27,172 nt of DNA from Chara braunii (taxonomy: Eukaryota; Streptophyta; Charophyceae; Charales; Characeae): NCBI GenBank assembly GCA_003427395.1, contig BFEA01000428.1, positions 1,223,394 to 1,250,565 on the forward strand, written 5' to 3'. Position 1 is the first letter of the stretch, and every line of letters starts with the position of its first letter. Positions 7,691-16,870 of the stretch are shown here, in pieces. The notes under the pieces are model-generated. The model did no database searches. It had not been told where the DNA came from and was given only the letters and a program-made list of their open reading frames with translations. The translations under genes and the position numbers were made by a program.

Positions 7691-7772
7691 GCCTTGCACG
7701 TAAGCCATCTTGAAAAGATGAGACGAAAAAATATACACCGCAAAGTAAAAGCCTTGCACGTAAGCCATCTTG
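7691..7772. repeat. perfect 22-bp direct repeat at the LINE 5' boundary
   Basis: GCCTTGCACGTAAGCCATCT followed by TG occurs at 7691-7712 and 7751-7772, separated by 38 bp of A-rich sequence. It sits exactly where the LINE-like coding starts. Confidence 0.85.
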
Positions 7773-7773
7773 T

Positions 7774-10700
7774 TCAGTTGCGGAAGTGGGGGAAAGACGC
7801 AGGGTATTGCCGCCTTAACGCCTCGCTGCTGTCAGACACGGGGATCACAGCATGGGTCGAGAGCTTCTGGGTGGACTGGAGATCAGCCAAGCAACTGTTC
7901 ATGAGCACGGCGGAGTGGGTGGATGCGGGCCTGCGGATTGTATCTCTCAAGTTGGACTCCTTCTCACGTATCTCAGCCTTTCTTGGTAACAAAGAGGAAA
8001 AGAAATTACGTATGCGGGTGGAGGAGGCGGAAGGCAAACTGGGGGATAACCTCATCTCAGACCTCTGTTGGTCAGAAAAGAGGACGCGCAGACTGCAGGA
8101 GTGGGAGGAGTTCCAAATCAAGAAGGAGGAACGGAGGGCGAAGATTTTGGAAGTAAAAGGGATTGTTACGTCAGATCGACTCTCGAAAGAAGCTTTCAAA
8201 CGTCTGTTGCCACGAAACACAGCGGTTAGGATGAGAGAACTAAAGCACCCGTACCTCTTGGGGAAACCAACTGCAGTGGATAATAAAGAAATGTGCTCGT
8301 ACGCAGTGGATTATTTTCAGGATATCTTGACGACAAGAAGACCTTACGACAGCCTGGATGACAACATGGCAGAGGAGTCCCCTGTGTGGAATAACCTGGA
8401 TTGCAGTCTACCTCTTGAGGGGAGGCTGTTGATGGATAGGCCGACCACGGAGGAGGAACTCACTGTTACCCTCAAGTGTATGGCCCGAGGTAAAGCGCCG
8501 GGGGATGATGGGTTGCCGGTTGAATTTTTTGCGGCATGTTGGGAGGTGCTGGTTGGGGACTTAGTGTCATTGTTTAACGAGATTCGGGACGGAGGGAGGC
8601 TCGGCAAGACCATGACAAGGGGGATCATTTCCTTGCTGTTTAAGAAGGGGGACAGAAGCGACACAAGGAATTGGAGACCCATTTCGCTGCTGAACGTGGT
8701 GTACAAACTGCTGGCCAAGCTTTTGGCCAACAGACTGGGACACTACTCACCAGGCTTGGTACAGCGAGACCAGGGCGCATTTGTAAGGGGCCGATCCATT
8801 TTTGAGAATGTTGTGACAGCAATAGAGGCTTTGGAGCTCATCGAGAGGGATGAATTGGACGTGACAGTGTTGTTTTTTGGACCTGGAAAAGGCTTACGAC
8901 AGGGTTAATTGGACGTTCGTACTTACCACCCTGCGGGTTATGGGATTTGGTGAGTCCTTTTGTAGGTGGGTTAAGGTTATGTACGGTAACGCAACGGCAG
9001 CAGTTTGTGTGAATGGAATGGTCTCAGAGGAGTTCGACCTCAGAAGGTCGCTGCGTCAGGGGCGCCCATTAGCTCCGCTCCTGTTTGTCCTCCACTTGGA
9101 GCCGCTTCTTTGCAACATCCGTGGTCATCCGGAGATACATGGTCTAAATCGCTCGGGCGGAGGGGACAATAAGGTCAAGGCATTGGCCGATGACCTCTTC
9201 GTCATCTCGGTGAACCAGACCCCATCCTTAGAATCCTTGGAATCATGCCTTGTGGAGTTCGCACAACTTTCTGAAGCAGCAGTCAACTGGAGAAAGTCCA
9301 CCTTTTTTCTTCCCAAGAAGTATCTTCCTGCAGTCCAATGGGGTATGGCAAGGGTGGAGGCGGATCAAGCAGAACGCTTTTTAGGTGTACAGGTGGCATT
9401 GGGGGATTGCTCGTCCTCTCAGGACGTGATCCTGCAAGAGANGGTNTGNAGAAGGATAAAGAGCTGGGGCCCCGCTTTTCACCTCTCATTGATTGGGAGG
9501 GTCTTGGCTGTGNTGGTTTCGGCCTTTGCACTCCTTTGGTACGTGGCAACAGTCCGCAGGTTGTCGCCTCCCATGCTGAAAATAGTAAAAGGAGCTGCCC
9601 GTAAATTTATTTGGAAACCCTCAGGAGGTGAGAGGGAGGGATACTTATGCAAGGTGGCCTGGGACGTGCTGTGCAGACCTCGGAATGAGGGGGGCTTAGC
9701 TCTGCTGGATCCGGCAGCGCAGAACACGTCCCTTCTTGCTCAATGGGTGCTCCGGGTGGCTGAGGCGGAGGAGGAGTCGGACTGGGTTATGTTGGCAGAG
9801 ACCTTGCTTTCCAAGGAATGGGGTCTGGCGCGCCCTGCAGATACTTGGGTCGCCTTAATGACGGACGCATATTCTCGTAAAAGACCACATTCAAAATTTT
9901 GGAGGGAGGTCTTGCAAGCATGGAAGAAGTGTAGGCCAACGCTCATCCGGCCACCTTTGTCCAAAGAGGAGGTCAGAAGACAGCCCCTTTTTGAAAACCC
10001 TTGGATAAGGGATTCAGGAGGTGACTGGTTTTCATTGGAAAGGCAGCCAGGTAATTTTGGTCAGAGTTGGCTGCAGAAGGGAGTCGGGACGGTGGGGGAC
10101 CTCTGGGATGAGTACAGCAATCAATAGAGGTCTCCGGCTCAAATGAGAGAAATCCTGGGTCATGTTCCAAATCAGGAGAGCCGGCTGGGGTTGCTGCTGC
10201 AGGCAATTCCAGAGGACTGGAAGAAGCTTCTTGGACCGGAAGGCGTTGATCCGCCAGGCACCTCGTTCGTCACAGTATTTGAAGAAATGGAACAATTTCG
10301 CAGACTTGAAAGTTGGTCTGAAGAATGCCCGGGTAAATGCTGGCTGGAAACTTATAGGCGTGCCTTTCCCTCCCTCCCAGTTCTGGAAAGGGTGGGAATG
10401 AGGCAGCAGTATGGTCTTTCAGGCTTGAAGGATTTTCGTGTGAGACTGTCCCCCCCAAGCGATGAGGGACTTCCGCCCGTCCCCTCTCTGGTAGGCAATG
10501 GCACAGGGTTGCACCACATGAGGATTGACCCAGCAGTATGGGGTTGGCAGGTGGGGGAGACAACAGTCATGGGCTTGGAAAAGTTGAACGCCAGCTTGAT
10601 TCTTAAACGGAGGACGGATTCCGGGTCAGTTTGCGAAAAGATTGGAGAACGCTGGGACCGAAACGAATTGCAATTGGCTCGACCCTCTGAGCGGGAGCTT

Positions 10701-11283
10701 ACCAAGTTATTCCCAGAAAATTGCCTCACTTTTATGGTTGCAGTCACACCTAGCGGTTCCTACCGCCCAGTGGTTGTCGGAGAAAGGTATGGAGGTGAGA
10801 ACAGTCTGTGACAGGTGCTCAGAGGCCACTGCGACGATGCAGCACCTTTGGTGGGACTGCCCGAGGTCAAGGAAGTGGTGGAGGTGGTGGGAGTATCATT
10901 GGAAGAGATTTGCGGGAGTGGTGGACCTGGTTGGGCAGAGGTGGATACTTACAGGTTGTATACCGCAGAATCACAGTTCTTCGGAAGGATGGGCTTACGT
11001 TGCACAGGTGGGCAGGGGCATAATGTTCTGGATCATTTGGGTGGATAGAAATAGTCTTCGCTTCAAAGGTGAGAGCTTGCAGGAAAAGGCGGCGGAAGGA
11101 CTCTTTAAGAAACTGTTGGCTGCAGCTATCAGAGCGGACTGGTCTCGGAAGGTGATCAGAAGGGGTTCTCCCCAGGGCAGGGATTGGTTCTGTCGCACGT
11201 GGGGGTTAGGTCTGGCACACATCTCCTCAGAGGGAAGGTTGGTGCTGGGTAGATGGCTGGAGGCAGTGGATGGAGGGACATAG
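7774..11283 (+). pseudogene. LINE ORF2 remnant: reverse transcriptase + zinc knuckle
   Basis: Known role of the family: target-primed reverse transcription. Landmarks are GKAPGDDGLPVEFF (about 8490), RGIISLLFKKGD and NWRPISLLNVVYKLLAK (8620-8720), QGAFVRGRSIFENV (8770-8815), DLEKAYDRVNW (8880-8912), LRQGRPLAPLLFVL (about 9050) and the catalytic ADD (9186-9194, ALADDLFV). The C-terminal knuckle CDRC...HLWWDC is at about 10807-10860. The copy cannot make a full protein: an extra T in the T6 run at 8873-8878 shifts the frame, TAG at 10125-10127 stops it, and another shift lies at about 10710-10735. Undetermined bases at 9442-9449 and 9513 also fall in it. The first recognisable ORF2 residues are near WGKDAGYCRLNASLL, just after the 22-bp repeat. 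Confidence 0.9.
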
Positions 11284-11792
11284 GGAGCCGGCTGTTGGGT
11301 AGGACGCTGGCTATTGTTGTTGCTATTTTAAGGATTGTGTGGCGTTGTGGGGCCTGGAGCCTGGTTTTCTTTTGCAACCAGGGCACTCGGCTGCGTGGTT
11401 CGGGCCACAGTAGGTTAATGTGGGGTGGGAGGGGGAGAGTGCCAGGCTACTATGGAGCAGAAGCTCCCCGCAGCCGTGGGAGGCTGGGGTCCGAGCCAGG
11501 TTAGGCTCGTGAGTTAGTTAGAGGTAATGTAAGTAGAGGTAGTAGGACCGAATGTTAGGATAGATGTAGAGGTTTTCTCTTCCGTACCAGACGTCAGGGG
11601 TGTGAAGCGGTTCAAGGTTGGTCTAAATGTGGATTTATGTTGTAGCTCGGATAAGAGGCTTTTAACCTCTGTCGAAGTTTGAGATGAGTGGGATGGGCTA
11701 AGGCTCTAAAGCTAAACCGGCTGATGCTGCCGGGATAACTCCGGGTTGAATTGTGAGTTCCCCGGCCTCTTTTTGATGATTCTTTGGAATGG
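11284..11792 (+). other. LINE 3' UTR
   Basis: Noncoding sequence between the end of the zinc-knuckle frame and the A-rich tail. It contains AGGTTTTCTC and CTGGGGTCCGAG-type stretches but no recognised structure. It is assigned to the LINE only by position. Confidence 0.6.
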
Positions 11793-11994
11793 AAAAAAAA
11801 AAAGAAAAAAAAAAAGCCATTATTAACGTTTCCAAAAACGCACAACGGAAAATTACACAGCGGATAAGGTGTTAACATTTCTTAAAAACATTTCGATTTT
11901 TTTTTTTGTAAAAGTGATGACGACATCATGCGTATTTTTGACGCACAGGGACGGAAATTTTCATCCACACGTCTCACAGAAGAGGCATCATCTC

Positions 11995-12058
11995 TCTTTC
12001 TCGGCCTCGGCCGTTTGGCTAAAAAAAAAAAAAAACCCATCTAATATCTGTTCTGGGG
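11995..12058 (+). pseudogene. U2 snRNA 5'-end remnant
   Basis: CTTTCTCGGCCT and, after a 7-bp insertion, TTTGGCTAA match the 5' end of U2 snRNA (the spliceosomal RNA that pairs with the branch site). After an A-run, TAATATCTGTTCT matches U2 TAGTATCTGTTCT. The branch-site recognition segment is degenerate and the rest of U2 is absent; family-B MITE sequence starts at 12061. This is a dead fragment, identified by motif matching only. Confidence 0.5.
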
Positions 12059-12060
12059 TC

Positions 12061-12210
12061 AGGTCCCCACTAGCAGCGTTGAGTAGAGTTTCCTCAACGC
12101 CTGAATCTGGCCGTGTTTGTGGAGATGTGCACAAATGACATCTAGTTTTCTCAACCGCGCATCTCCACAAACACGTCCAGATTCAGGAGTCGAGAAGACT
12201 CGCTCAAAGC
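12061..12210. mobile_element. MITE family B, copy 3
   Basis: It begins AGGTCCCCACTAGCAGCG. Inside, GCCTGAATCTGGCCGTGTTT and GTGGAGATG are matched by CATCTCCACAAACACG and TCCAGATTCAGG. The right outer end is diverged and runs into family-C copy 2 at 12214. Confidence 0.6.
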
Positions 12211-12213
12211 TGC

Positions 12214-12322
12214 TTCAGTCTTCCCCCGAATACAACGTACGGTCATTATAGCTGAATTTGTCGCATCTTTCAGTCTAAATTCAGCTATAATGACCGTGCG
12301 TTCTACTCGGGGGAAGACTGTA
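12214..12322. mobile_element. MITE family C, copy 2
   Basis: CAGTCTTCCCCCGAATACAA, CGTACGGTCATTATAGCTG and AATTT are matched by AAATTCAGCTATAATGACCG, TGCGTTCTACTCGG and GGGAAGACTG, followed by TA. The arms are almost complete and the loop is about 20 bp. Confidence 0.75.
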
Positions 12323-12433
12323 GTGGCACTTGGCCCCTGGTCAGTTTAATACTCTAGTCCGTCGCCCCGTCCGTCGGACCACAAAAACAGATTAAAACAA
12401 AAAAACAGAGAAAAAGAAAAGAAAAGACCAAAA

Positions 12434-12590
12434 CTCATCCCCACCGCCTCGTGTGCGGTTGATCCCGGGTGTTTTCCCGGGCCGCTGTTGTCCTTCGGCA
12501 ATGAAATTTAATTTCCTCCCCCCCCCCCAAAAAAAAAAAAAAAAAAACTCATTCCCACCGCCTCGTGTGGGTTTGATCCACGTGGTGTCG
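12434..12590. repeat. direct repeat flanking the filamin acceptor
   Basis: CTCATYCCCACCGCCTCGTG followed by TGSGKTTGATCC occurs at about 12434 and 12548, with a C-run and an A-run between them. The second copy leads directly into the splice acceptor at 12595. Confidence 0.7.
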
Positions 12591-12595
12591 GACAG

Positions 12596-12904
12596 GTCCA
12601 ATTGATGCGAACAAGACGGATGTTGACGGCGCCAGCTTGGAAAAGAAACAAGACATGTGGGTGCTGACTTCGACGGCAACGGTCTCCACTTCGATCCTAC
12701 TGATAGCGAGAGATACGTATGGAAATCGAATCACCCAAGGCGGCCACATCTTCGTTCCTCTTGTCGACCCGGTGACCAAATCAGCTGCTGCTGCTGCTGC
12801 TGCGGCTGTTGCTGCTACAAACACAAGCACCGAGCCACTTGCGGGCAACGGTACCAAACAGCACGGACGGGCACAAATAGCCCAAGCAGGGCTCAGCCCA
12901 AATT
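12596..12904 (+). CDS. filamin-repeat protein, next exon (partial repeat)
   Basis: The exon starts after GGACAG (12595) and reads (G)PIDANKTDVDGASLEKK, then STSILLIARDTYGNRITQGG and HIFV. This is the classic first half of a filamin repeat, with the ARDxYGNxxxxGG signature. A run of eight alanines from GCT codons (about 12781-12812) and a polar insert follow. The donor is T|GTAAGG at 12904/12905; the second half of the repeat would be on a later exon that I cannot find. Its start phase (needs one base, then GT) fits the donor at 3191, giving GSPATVFVYAG-PIDANKTDV, which is how successive filamin repeats join. An alternative is that this is a fragment of a separate filamin-like gene. Confidence 0.72.
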
Positions 12905-13472
12905 GTAAGGATGAAATGAAAATGAAAATGAATGAATGAACGAGTGATAAAACCCGTTTTACCCCAAAACCCCGACCCATCCTCCTCCCTCCCTCCCCCC
13001 AACCAACAATCCCTTTCCCCTCCCACTAAAACCCAGCAGCATCATTCTTCTGCCCCCCTCAAACGCATTTCCCTCTCTTTCGCGCCCCCTCCACAACCCT
13101 CCCCCCCCCCCCCCCCCTTCCCCTCTTTCCCCCCCCCTCCAACGAGTTCCTTTGCCCCGCGCACCCTTGACCACCTTCCAAGTAGTCTTTCCCCCTCCTA
13201 TGACAATCTCGCCGTCAATCTCTAAAAAAAAAAAAGAAAGAAGACCCCATCAAAGAGATGTCAACCAGTGAAGGAAAAAACACAATCAACGAGAAAGTCG
13301 AGTGACTACTCGATCAAGTTAATCAATCGATCAATCAATCAACCAATCACTCAACTACTCCTACATCTCCGACCACCAATCAGCAACTCCATCCAATCAA
13401 TCAAAAAAAAACATTCGGTTGAAAGAATTCCGCGGTGCATTCCATTCATTGATTGCTCTGCTCATCAAACCA
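12905..13472. other. pyrimidine-rich and (ATCA)n intron-like spacer
   Basis: C- and CT-rich from 12960 to 13200 with a C-run at about 13100-13117, then an A-run and a degenerate ATCA tetranucleotide tract at 13312-13355. No coding sequence is recognised. Confidence 0.5.
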
Positions 13473-13665
13473 TAGTACCTTTCCCGCGTGGGAAAAAAGG
13501 GAAAACTGGCTATCCTGAAAATTCGGACGCCAGGCCCGACGACAAACGAAACGACTGCCATTGATAAATCTGATCGGCGGCTGTCGTTTCGTTTGTCGTC
13601 GGCCCCGGCCTCCGAATTTTCAGGATAGCCAGTTTTCCCTTTTTTCCCACGCAGGAAAGGTACTA
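13473..13665. mobile_element. long-arm hairpin MITE E with TA flanks
   Basis: TAGTACCTTTCCCGCGTGGG at the left pairs with CCCACGCAGGAAAGGTACTA at the right. The pairing continues through AAAACTGGCTATCCTGAAAA and the GACGACAAACGAAACGAC segment, giving about 89 bp per arm with very few mismatches around a 15-bp loop. The terminal TA on each side fits a mariner-type target. Confidence 0.8.
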
Positions 13666-13915
13666 GTGGCTCATCAATCGCTCAATCAGCAGTTCACTCT
13701 TATATTCAATCAATCACCGACGACCAAACGGCAACACTCCATCATCAGATCCAACAACGCGATCGACAGAATTCACAAACGGACTAATCAATTAATCACA
13801 CTCTGCTTATCAATCACACTCCAGCCAACCACTCACAGAAGGAAAAATCGAACAAGTAGCGGGCAGCAAAAAGCACCCAGATAACAACGATTATTGATTG
13901 AACTGGCTTTGATAC
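13666..13915. other. noncoding spacer
   Basis: ATCA-rich sequence resembling the left flank of element E. No gene is seen. Confidence 0.4.
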
Positions 13916-13917
13916 CT

Positions 13918-14009
13918 GGGGCTTAGCTTATCGTTGGTACATCGACAAACTCTTGGTTCCATTCCGCATTCCAAGAGTTTGTGGGTGGACCAACTAAAAG
14001 CTAAGCCCA
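13918..14009. mobile_element. hairpin element F
   Basis: GGGCTTAGCTTATCGTTGGT and CGACAAACTCTTGG are matched by CCAAGAGTTTGTGGGTGGAC and CAACTAAAAGCTAAGCCC. The loop is TTCCATTCCGCATT. A 26-bp T-run follows directly. Confidence 0.7.
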
Positions 14010-14224
14010 TCGTTTTTTTTTTTTTTTTTTTTTTTTTTTGAGAAGTAATCACTGTGAAGTGTTCAACGTATATACTAAACGGAAAGAGACCCCCCCCCAC
14101 CCGTCTGTCTGGTAATCAACGCTATTGACACGCGTAAAGCAGAACAAGTCTGCAAAACTCCCTTGCGTATCCCGACCACAAAGCACCCTCATCACGACAC
14201 TATTGGACCGGAATCGGAGAGCTT

Positions 14225-14760
14225 GTATATATCGTCACATAAATATCAGAGCGCAAAATCGAAAAAAAAAAAAAAACAAGAAAAAATCAATTCATTTTTT
14301 ATCTTTTTACTTACAACTCCCCCTGTTCAGAACCTCTTTTGCGTACAAGGCCGCCCACGTGGATGTAGGTTGAGCGGCGGCTGCCCCCACCCCCGTGTGT
14401 CATATCGACCCACTTGCACACAGCCAAAAGGCAAAGAGGCAAAGAAGAGAGGAAGGGAAAAAAAGGGGGCAACAAAACCAATCCCAGATGACAAGTCCCC
14501 ATGCAAGCACCGCCCCTGCACCACAGGCCAAACGACGGCACAAGACCAACCAGGAAATCAAAACATTCTTGTCTGCAAAAAAATCAAAAAAAGCTCCGAT
14601 CCCAGTGTGACAACCAAAAGGAAAAGACAATCCCGGATGACGATTCCCACATACAAGGACCGCCCCGCGCTCAAAAGGTCGAACACCGGGAAACAATCAA
14701 CCAGGATGCCCAATATACAGAATCGAAGCAGACAAGATTCACAAAACAAACATATATGCA
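14225..14760. repeat. dispersed repeat E, copy 1
   Basis: It begins at (TA)n-CGTCACATAAATATCAG and runs through ACAACTCCCCCTGTTCAG, the TGAGCGGCGGCTGCCCCCAC block and several units starting AATCCCRGATGAC (period roughly 130-150 bp). The same order recurs at 16199-16860, about 1.97 kb downstream. Frames in both strands contain no known domain. Confidence 0.75.
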
Positions 14761-14762
14761 TT

Positions 14763-14970
14763 CATGATCGGGACTCCTTGCTACCGGCGGAAGAGGGGTA
14801 AAGATGGGCAAAATAGTCCTATAGAGTAAAGGTGCAAAATACCCCCCCCCCTTGTATACAGTCATGATCGGGAGGCCTTGCTACCGGCGGAAGAGGGGTA
14901 AAGAGGGGCAAAACAGTCGGGACGGTAAAAATAAAAGGGAGCAAAATAGTCGGGGCAGTAGTCTATCTAT
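14763..14970. repeat. 104-bp direct repeat
   Basis: CATGATCGGGACTCCTTGCT and CATGATCGGGAGGCCTTGCT, each followed by ACCGGCGGAAGAGGGGTAAA, start at about 14763 and 14867. The end is G/A-rich. Confidence 0.7.
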
Positions 14971-15061
14971 CTATACTCGAATAAAAGCACAAATAGAGAT
15001 AACACGCGCAGAGAGGCCCAGAGTAAAGCCGAACCCGAAGATAACGCTCCTAGCAGGCACC

Positions 15062-15120
15062 ATGCCTATAAAATATAGCCATTGCCTATAAAATATAGCC
15101 ATTGCCTATAAAATAGCCAT
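15062..15120 (+). repeat. triplicated CCTATAAAATA (TATA-like) repeat
   Basis: GCCTATAAAATATAGCCATT is repeated twice in full and once partly with a 22-bp period. Each unit contains a sequence that would pass as a TATA box. No gene start is recognised downstream, so a promoter role is speculative. Confidence 0.7.
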
Positions 15121-15226
15121 GAGGCGTACGTATGGCGTGTCGACCGCAGGCCAGAGAGTGAAAAAAAAAAAAAAAAAGAGTGCAATGTACCTGGTCACCA
15201 CGTGGCAGCAAAAGCACATGCCAAAG

Positions 15227-15338
15227 TATTCTCACCCGAATAGAACGCCCGGCCGGTCATTATGGCTGCACCTGGACTGACAGTTTCCCCAAATACGACC
15301 TTATAATGACCAGGCGTTCTATTCAGGTGAAGACAATA
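15227..15338. mobile_element. MITE family C, copy 3
   Basis: TATTCTCACCCGAATAGAAC followed by GCC is matched by GGCGTTCTATTCAGGTGAAG and ACAATA. Inner GGTCATTATGG / CTTATAATGACC also pair. Flanking TA is present on both sides. Confidence 0.7.
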
Positions 15339-16195
15339 GGCCTGCATATGGAGGGCGAATTCAATCCGCAAAACACAGGAGGGTTAAAAGAGAAGAGCAA
15401 AAGAAGGCATGTAAAAAAAAAAAAAAAAGAAGGCATGCCTTCCATATTTTGTAATAATACTATTCCCTGATTTCTCTTTCTTCTGCCAGAAACATCCATT
15501 CGCGGACACGTGTTCGCTATTCTGAGATGTGTCGACAGAAGGAAGAAACACGACTAAAAATGGACATGTTGGTTACAATCCTTGGGTCAGTGGTTCGAAT
15601 CCACTTTCCTAAACAGGCAACATGTCCCCGTTCTGCAAAAAGAACAGACGATCCCGCAAAGAGGGAAACCGTGCCATTAAAAAAAAAAAAAAAAAAAAAA
15701 AAAAGTGTCATTATGCACGGAGTTACTACTGTGAATATCACGATGTGAAAGACGACCGCGTCGACGCGGCTCTTCCTCAATTCAATAGCGGTCATAGGAG
15801 GAGTGGGGGAAAGCCCCCGACGTGAAAGAGTACAGAGCTACGCCCTTGTTGTGACCAGAATTCCCAGCGATAGCCACGAACAAAGGGGCTAATTAGCGAC
15901 CATGTCCCTTGGCAACCCGAGAGGAGATGTGAGGGTGAAGCTGAGAGCCTCAAACACAGGCCAACTGGGAGTGTGCAAAACGCTCTTTTCGTCGAAGGAC
16001 AACCCCTTGTCGCAGCCAGCCTGATGGGTCTCTTACGCGAAAGCACTCCTTGCCCAATGATTCGTTTTTTTTTTTGAGCTTTTTTTTTCTTCCAATAATA
16101 ATACAAATACAGTACGATAGGAACACTGATCATATATGCATCTTCCTCGTTCCTCAAATACATATGGATATACGTATATACGTATATATCGTATA
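15339..16195. other. noncoding spacer
   Basis: Contains A-runs (about 15413-15428 and 15680-15704), a 10-bp inverted pair GGACATGTTG / CAACATGTCC (15562 and 15618), T-arm-like GTGGTTCGAATCCAC (15590) and an AT palindrome (16158-16205). No gene is recognised. Confidence 0.4.
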
Positions 16196-16198
16196 TAT

Positions 16199-16870
16199 AT
16201 ATATCATCACATGAATATGAGAGCGCAAAAGCGAAAAAAGAAAAAAGAATGGATTCGTTTTTTTATGTCTTCTCCCTTACAACTCCCCCTGTTCAGACAG
16301 AACCTCCTCTTGCGTACAAGGCCGCCCACGTGGATGTAGGTTGAGCGGCGGCTGCCCCCACCCCCGTGTGTCATATCGACCCACTTGCACACAGCCAAAA
16401 TGCGAAGAGGCAAAGAAAAGAGGAAGGGAACAGCCAAATCAAACAGAACAGGGGGCAACAAAACAGAGATGTCAAAACATTCTTGTCTGCAAAAAACATC
16501 AAAAAAAGCTCCGATCCCAGTGTGACAATCAAAAAGAAAGAAAAGACAATCCCGGATGACGATTCCCACATACAAGCACCGCCCCGCGCTCAAAAGGCCG
16601 AACAACGGGAAACAACCAACCAGGATGCCCAATAACAAAATCGAAGCAGACAAGATTAAAACAAATCCTAAATGACAATCCTAGATGACAAGTCCCACAT
16701 GCAAACACCGCCCCCGGCAACTACAGGCCAAACGACGGGACAAGACCAACCAGAATGTCAAAACACACTTGCCTGCAGAACGATAACCAGATGACCAATC
16801 CCACATGAAGCACCGCCATCCCTCCCTAAGATAGACCAAATACAGGACAAGGCCAATTATATATACATCG
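16199..16870. repeat. dispersed repeat E, copy 2
   Basis: The same order of blocks as 14225-14760: (AT)n-ATCACATGAATATGAGAGCG, ACAACTCCCCCTGTTCAG, GAGCGGCGGCTGCCCCCACC, and then minisatellite-like units starting at AATCCCGGATGACG (16547), AATCCTAGATGACA (16677) and a shorter unit near 16795. Confidence 0.75.

Larger units (their letters stand above)
7769..11815 (+). mobile_element. 5'-truncated L1-like LINE with poly-A tail
   Basis: A non-LTR retrotransposon copy. It holds the second half of ORF2 (reverse transcriptase and C-terminal zinc knuckle, to 11283), a 3' UTR of about 500 bp (11284-11792) and an A-rich tail (11793-11815). The apurinic endonuclease domain and ORF1 are missing, so the copy is 5'-truncated as is usual for incomplete reverse transcription. 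AAGCCAT at 7762-7768 and at 11814-11820 is a possible 7-bp target duplication, weak because it is short. It lies in the same orientation as, and inside, the proposed filamin intron. Confidence 0.85.

Noticed and set aside
15555-15630. Possible tRNA (GTGGTTCGAATCCAC T arm)
   Set aside because: There is a T-arm-like stem, but no D arm and no acceptor stem at the right distance; the flanking 10-bp inverted repeat is in the wrong position for a cloverleaf.
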